The translations under genes and the position numbers were made by a program. From contig RQOL01000493.1 of assembly GCA_013076295.1 (NCBI GenBank), positions 124,001 through 188,000 on the forward strand: a stretch of DNA of 64,000 bases. Reading direction: 5' to 3'. The notes beneath the pieces are model-generated. The model had not been told where the DNA came from. It did no database searches and was given only the letters and a program-made list of their open reading frames with translations. Source of the DNA: Sanderia malayensis (lineage: Eukaryota > Cnidaria > Scyphozoa > Semaeostomeae > Pelagiidae). Positions 61,446 to 64,000 of the stretch are shown piece after piece (positions within the stretch are counted from its first letter, which is position 1; every line of letters begins with the position of its first letter).

Positions 61446-62762
61446 CTAAAAGAAATGAGATGAACATAGGTAAAATATATTGCAGTAGTACGCTTGTAAT
61501 GTGTGTTTGCTGATCAACCAGTATGAAATGAAATCTCTTTTCTTTTCCACTGTTGTTTTACATTTGTGACATAATGAAGAGCAGGTTTATTTGAATTTTT
61601 CGTTTGTACACACCTTGCTCTCGTTGAATCTGAAAAATAAATGAACAAGAAATGTAACCTAAAACTTAATACGAAGTTTTATTAAAATATTTACTTGATG
61701 ATTGCATTTGAATGAAGAATACACGCGCATCTAGATCCAGGTGGAGATGCGGAGGTGCACAATGAACGCAACCCTCCATTCACTGGTATGATCATATTTC
61801 TTAGGCTAAGCAAAATTTGACCGGACCCATTGTGGTGGTTCTGGGTTAGGCATCCATTTTACGCCAACTGTATCGGCTCTGGGCCCAGGAATACGGATGA
61901 GTGACGTAGCCAGGATATGACCAATAGTAGATTAAAAAGGCCAATAGTAATTTACTAGAGACCCACGTGGCCCCTTCCGCGCGTCATGCCCTGAGTCTAT
62001 CTACCCACTGCCGTATCTTTTCAACTTACTTACTTACAGCTGTACTGTTCTGATTCAACTATCAGCTACCTAGTGTTACAATCTAATGTGTTTGATTTTA
62101 TTCATTTACGCTTGTAATTGACAATATTAAAAATCTACTGGCGAGTTAGTAATTATGTCAATAGTTACGTCTGGGATTAATCTTTCTTCCACTCCGCATC
62201 ATAGATTGGCCACGTTCACTAAAGGAGACAGTTTTTAGCGTGTGGTTTTTAACCATAGACGACATAATAAATTTCAAATGGTTTCTTCACGAGTCCGGAT
62301 GTGAAAGGTTTTAAATTGCTTGATTTTAAAAGCTCCTTTGAAGTTCATTTTCGATAACTTCTTGGACTAAAGTAAGCCTTGTATCGTCAAGGTTTACTTT
62401 AGTCCAAGGTTTACCTGTCAGCGTAAACAGGCGGATTACGCTGACAGGCGGAAGACTTTTCCGTTTATTTGTGGCGGAAGAAGCAAATGTGGCGTGGGCC
62501 AGCATGTAGTGCCCAAGAAATGGAAAGAAGGTGTCAGTCAGTGAAAAACAAAGCAAAGGCCCCCCTTGATCTTGCGATATGCATGATGAAATATTAAGTG
62601 GTTTAGTTTATTTAATAAATTGCGTAAGATACATCTGGTAGTGTAGCGATGACGATGGTGACATGCTTGATTTAATGGTAAATGGATATTTATTTAATAA
62701 TATATCTTGTAATGTAACGTCTCACGCCTTGCTTTTGCTATACTATTTTTTTCTACCTATAG
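61446..62762. other. Region with remaining 5' part of the split gene and hairpins
   Basis: The upstream exons of the split minus-strand gene should lie here. A stretch on the minus strand near 61690-61780 reads as cysteine-containing coding sequence, but I could not phase it. Two adjacent inverted repeats lie at 62362-62448. No complete gene was found. Confidence 0.4.
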
Positions 62763-64000
62763 GTTGCAGTGTTCTCAGATACCCAGTTACCGTCAATGGT
62801 TGATAAAGATGTATTATGCCCTACAAACTGGTACATAAACTCTACACCTGGAGGAAGATATTCTCACGTGGGAAAAGAAATTCACAATTATGATTTGGAA
62901 AAATTGATCAACCAAGTAAAGTTTTTTGCTGGTAGGTGCAAACGATATGGCAACACACTGCATCCGAGCCAAAAGCAAATTTTTAAGTAGCCAGATATTT
63001 ATTCTACTGTTAACGATCAAATGTTTAATCTATAAAATCACCATAGTGCTCAAGCAGTTATCAATTCCAGTGTCTCTTACAGAAGTGCGATTTGCTCACG
63101 TGATTGGTCAAAAATGGGACTATAAAGATCGTCGCATGAGACCGCAACGTTTGTATCAGCTCATGCAATGGTATACCCCTAATCGCGAATATCACACGCC
63201 ACGTTAGCTAGGTATGTCAAACCGATTATCACATGCGCGTGATCTCTGCATGCCCTCCTTGGCTGTGCAAACAGATGTAGGAAAACAATGCAGTTGGTAT
63301 GCCTTTTCGGATGCAACGTTTATTAACCTCTTATTTTCTATCTTGTTGCCATTGCTCTTATTGATTACTTGATTTTTGCAGTCTATGATGAAACTTCCCA
63401 GGCTATAGATGTAATTTACGATCTGCACATAGCATCTATCAAGCGTGTTAACTTACAAAGGTACGTGATATTTACACAAATCACAGTAAATTATTATAAA
63501 TTGTTACATGGCTTGTTTTGAAACAACTGTTTTGAAACAATTTTTTGACATGATGACATTCAATATGTTAAATTTAATAACATTTCTCTCACAGCCAATG
63601 TAAAAAGCACCGTCTCACCCACGAGGGAACTGCAAAACTATCTAATGCGAAGGCCAAAGGCAGGAAGTGTTGTCCCTGGTTTTACTGTCTCGGACGATGT
63701 ATCACCGGATGGCATTGGTGCAAGGGGTGGCAAAGGAAGGTATGAATAAGCTTTGAATTTTAAAGTTATGAATTTTTATCGGTTTATAATTTATCTTTTT
63801 CATTGCAGCCTACGCAGCTAAGAAAATGTCCCAAGATAACTGGAGAAGGTATAAGAGGTTACCACGGAGATTCTTCACCTAGAGCTAAAGCTGACATCAT
63901 TTTGCAGACTGTATTCCCTGCCAAAAAAAACTGTATTCCCTGCCAAAGCGTGTTAGAAGAAGCACTAAACCACCTGAAAGGTAGCGATGATGTAACAGCC
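62763..64000 (+). CDS. Unidentified multi-exon gene, truncated by the window end
   Basis: Five exons can be chained with agreeing phases: 62763 (or 62770)-62931, 63083-63202, 63382-63460, 63595-63739, and 63809 to the window end. The protein contains DKDVLCPTNWYINSTPGG, HVIGQKWDYKDRRMRPQRLY, IYDLHIASIKRVNLQ, a cysteine/tryptophan-rich part (CCPWFYCLGRCITGWHWCKG) and CIPC. I do not recognise the family. The cysteine density and an N-glycosylation motif (NST) would fit an extracellular protein, but no signal peptide is seen. The first exon is internal, so the start lies upstream and was not found. The last exon is open to the final base. Confidence 0.6.

Overview
This is animal nuclear DNA: AT-rich, with intron-rich housekeeping genes, short introns (mostly 0.1-1 kb) bounded by GT..AG, and many small DNA transposons. 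The gene mix points to a cnidarian, most likely an anthozoan. It includes a universal stress protein, a fibrinogen-like gene of a style I recall from corals and sea anemones, intronless class C receptors, and MITEs that begin GGGCCTGTTTATATGG or CCGTAAATCCTCGAA. That placement is inference, not a database match.

Layout. 0.2-0.9 kb: a small secreted orphan protein. 2.5-5.8 kb: PICK1 (+). 6.1-11.1 kb: a LUC7-like splicing factor (-), head to head with LAMTOR2 (+, 11.5-13.0 kb) across a 334-bp shared promoter. 14.4-20.2 kb: a short SUN-domain nuclear envelope protein (-). 20.9-27.7 kb: two intronless class C GPCR genes in tandem (-). 29.1-35.2 kb: ERCC6/CSB (-), with an intact ATPase core but reading-frame breaks in the 3' part. 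38.7-39.2 kb: a universal stress protein (+). 39.7-43.0 kb: LCMT1 (-). 43.1-46.5 kb: two large nested foldback elements, one carrying a zinc-ribbon exon. 48.4-50.3 kb: an intronless ACSF2-like acyl-CoA synthetase (+). 51.3-61.3 kb: two hAT transposons in inverted orientation with identical predicted transposases. 62.8 kb to the end: the 5' part of an unidentified multi-exon gene (+).

Exon models for PICK1, LUC7L, LAMTOR2, SUN and LCMT1 were assembled by hand. Splice phases agree at every junction, so those genes look intact. Their products act in unrelated processes: membrane-trafficking scaffold, splicing, lysosomal Ragulator, LINC complex and PP2A methylation. Only the two receptors look functionally related.

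The most striking observation is at 51-61 kb. A fibrinogen/intelectin-like exon is cut at GGTTGGAC. Its 3' half sits right of the left hAT copy and its 5' half sits, inverted, right of the right-hand copy. Both halves abut hAT ends and carry the same 8-bp target duplication, and the reading frame is continuous across it. The other two flanks do not match each other, and one of them cuts a LINE reverse transcriptase. This is the signature expected of reversed-ends (alternative) hAT transposition producing an inversion. Misassembly across identical copies must be excluded.
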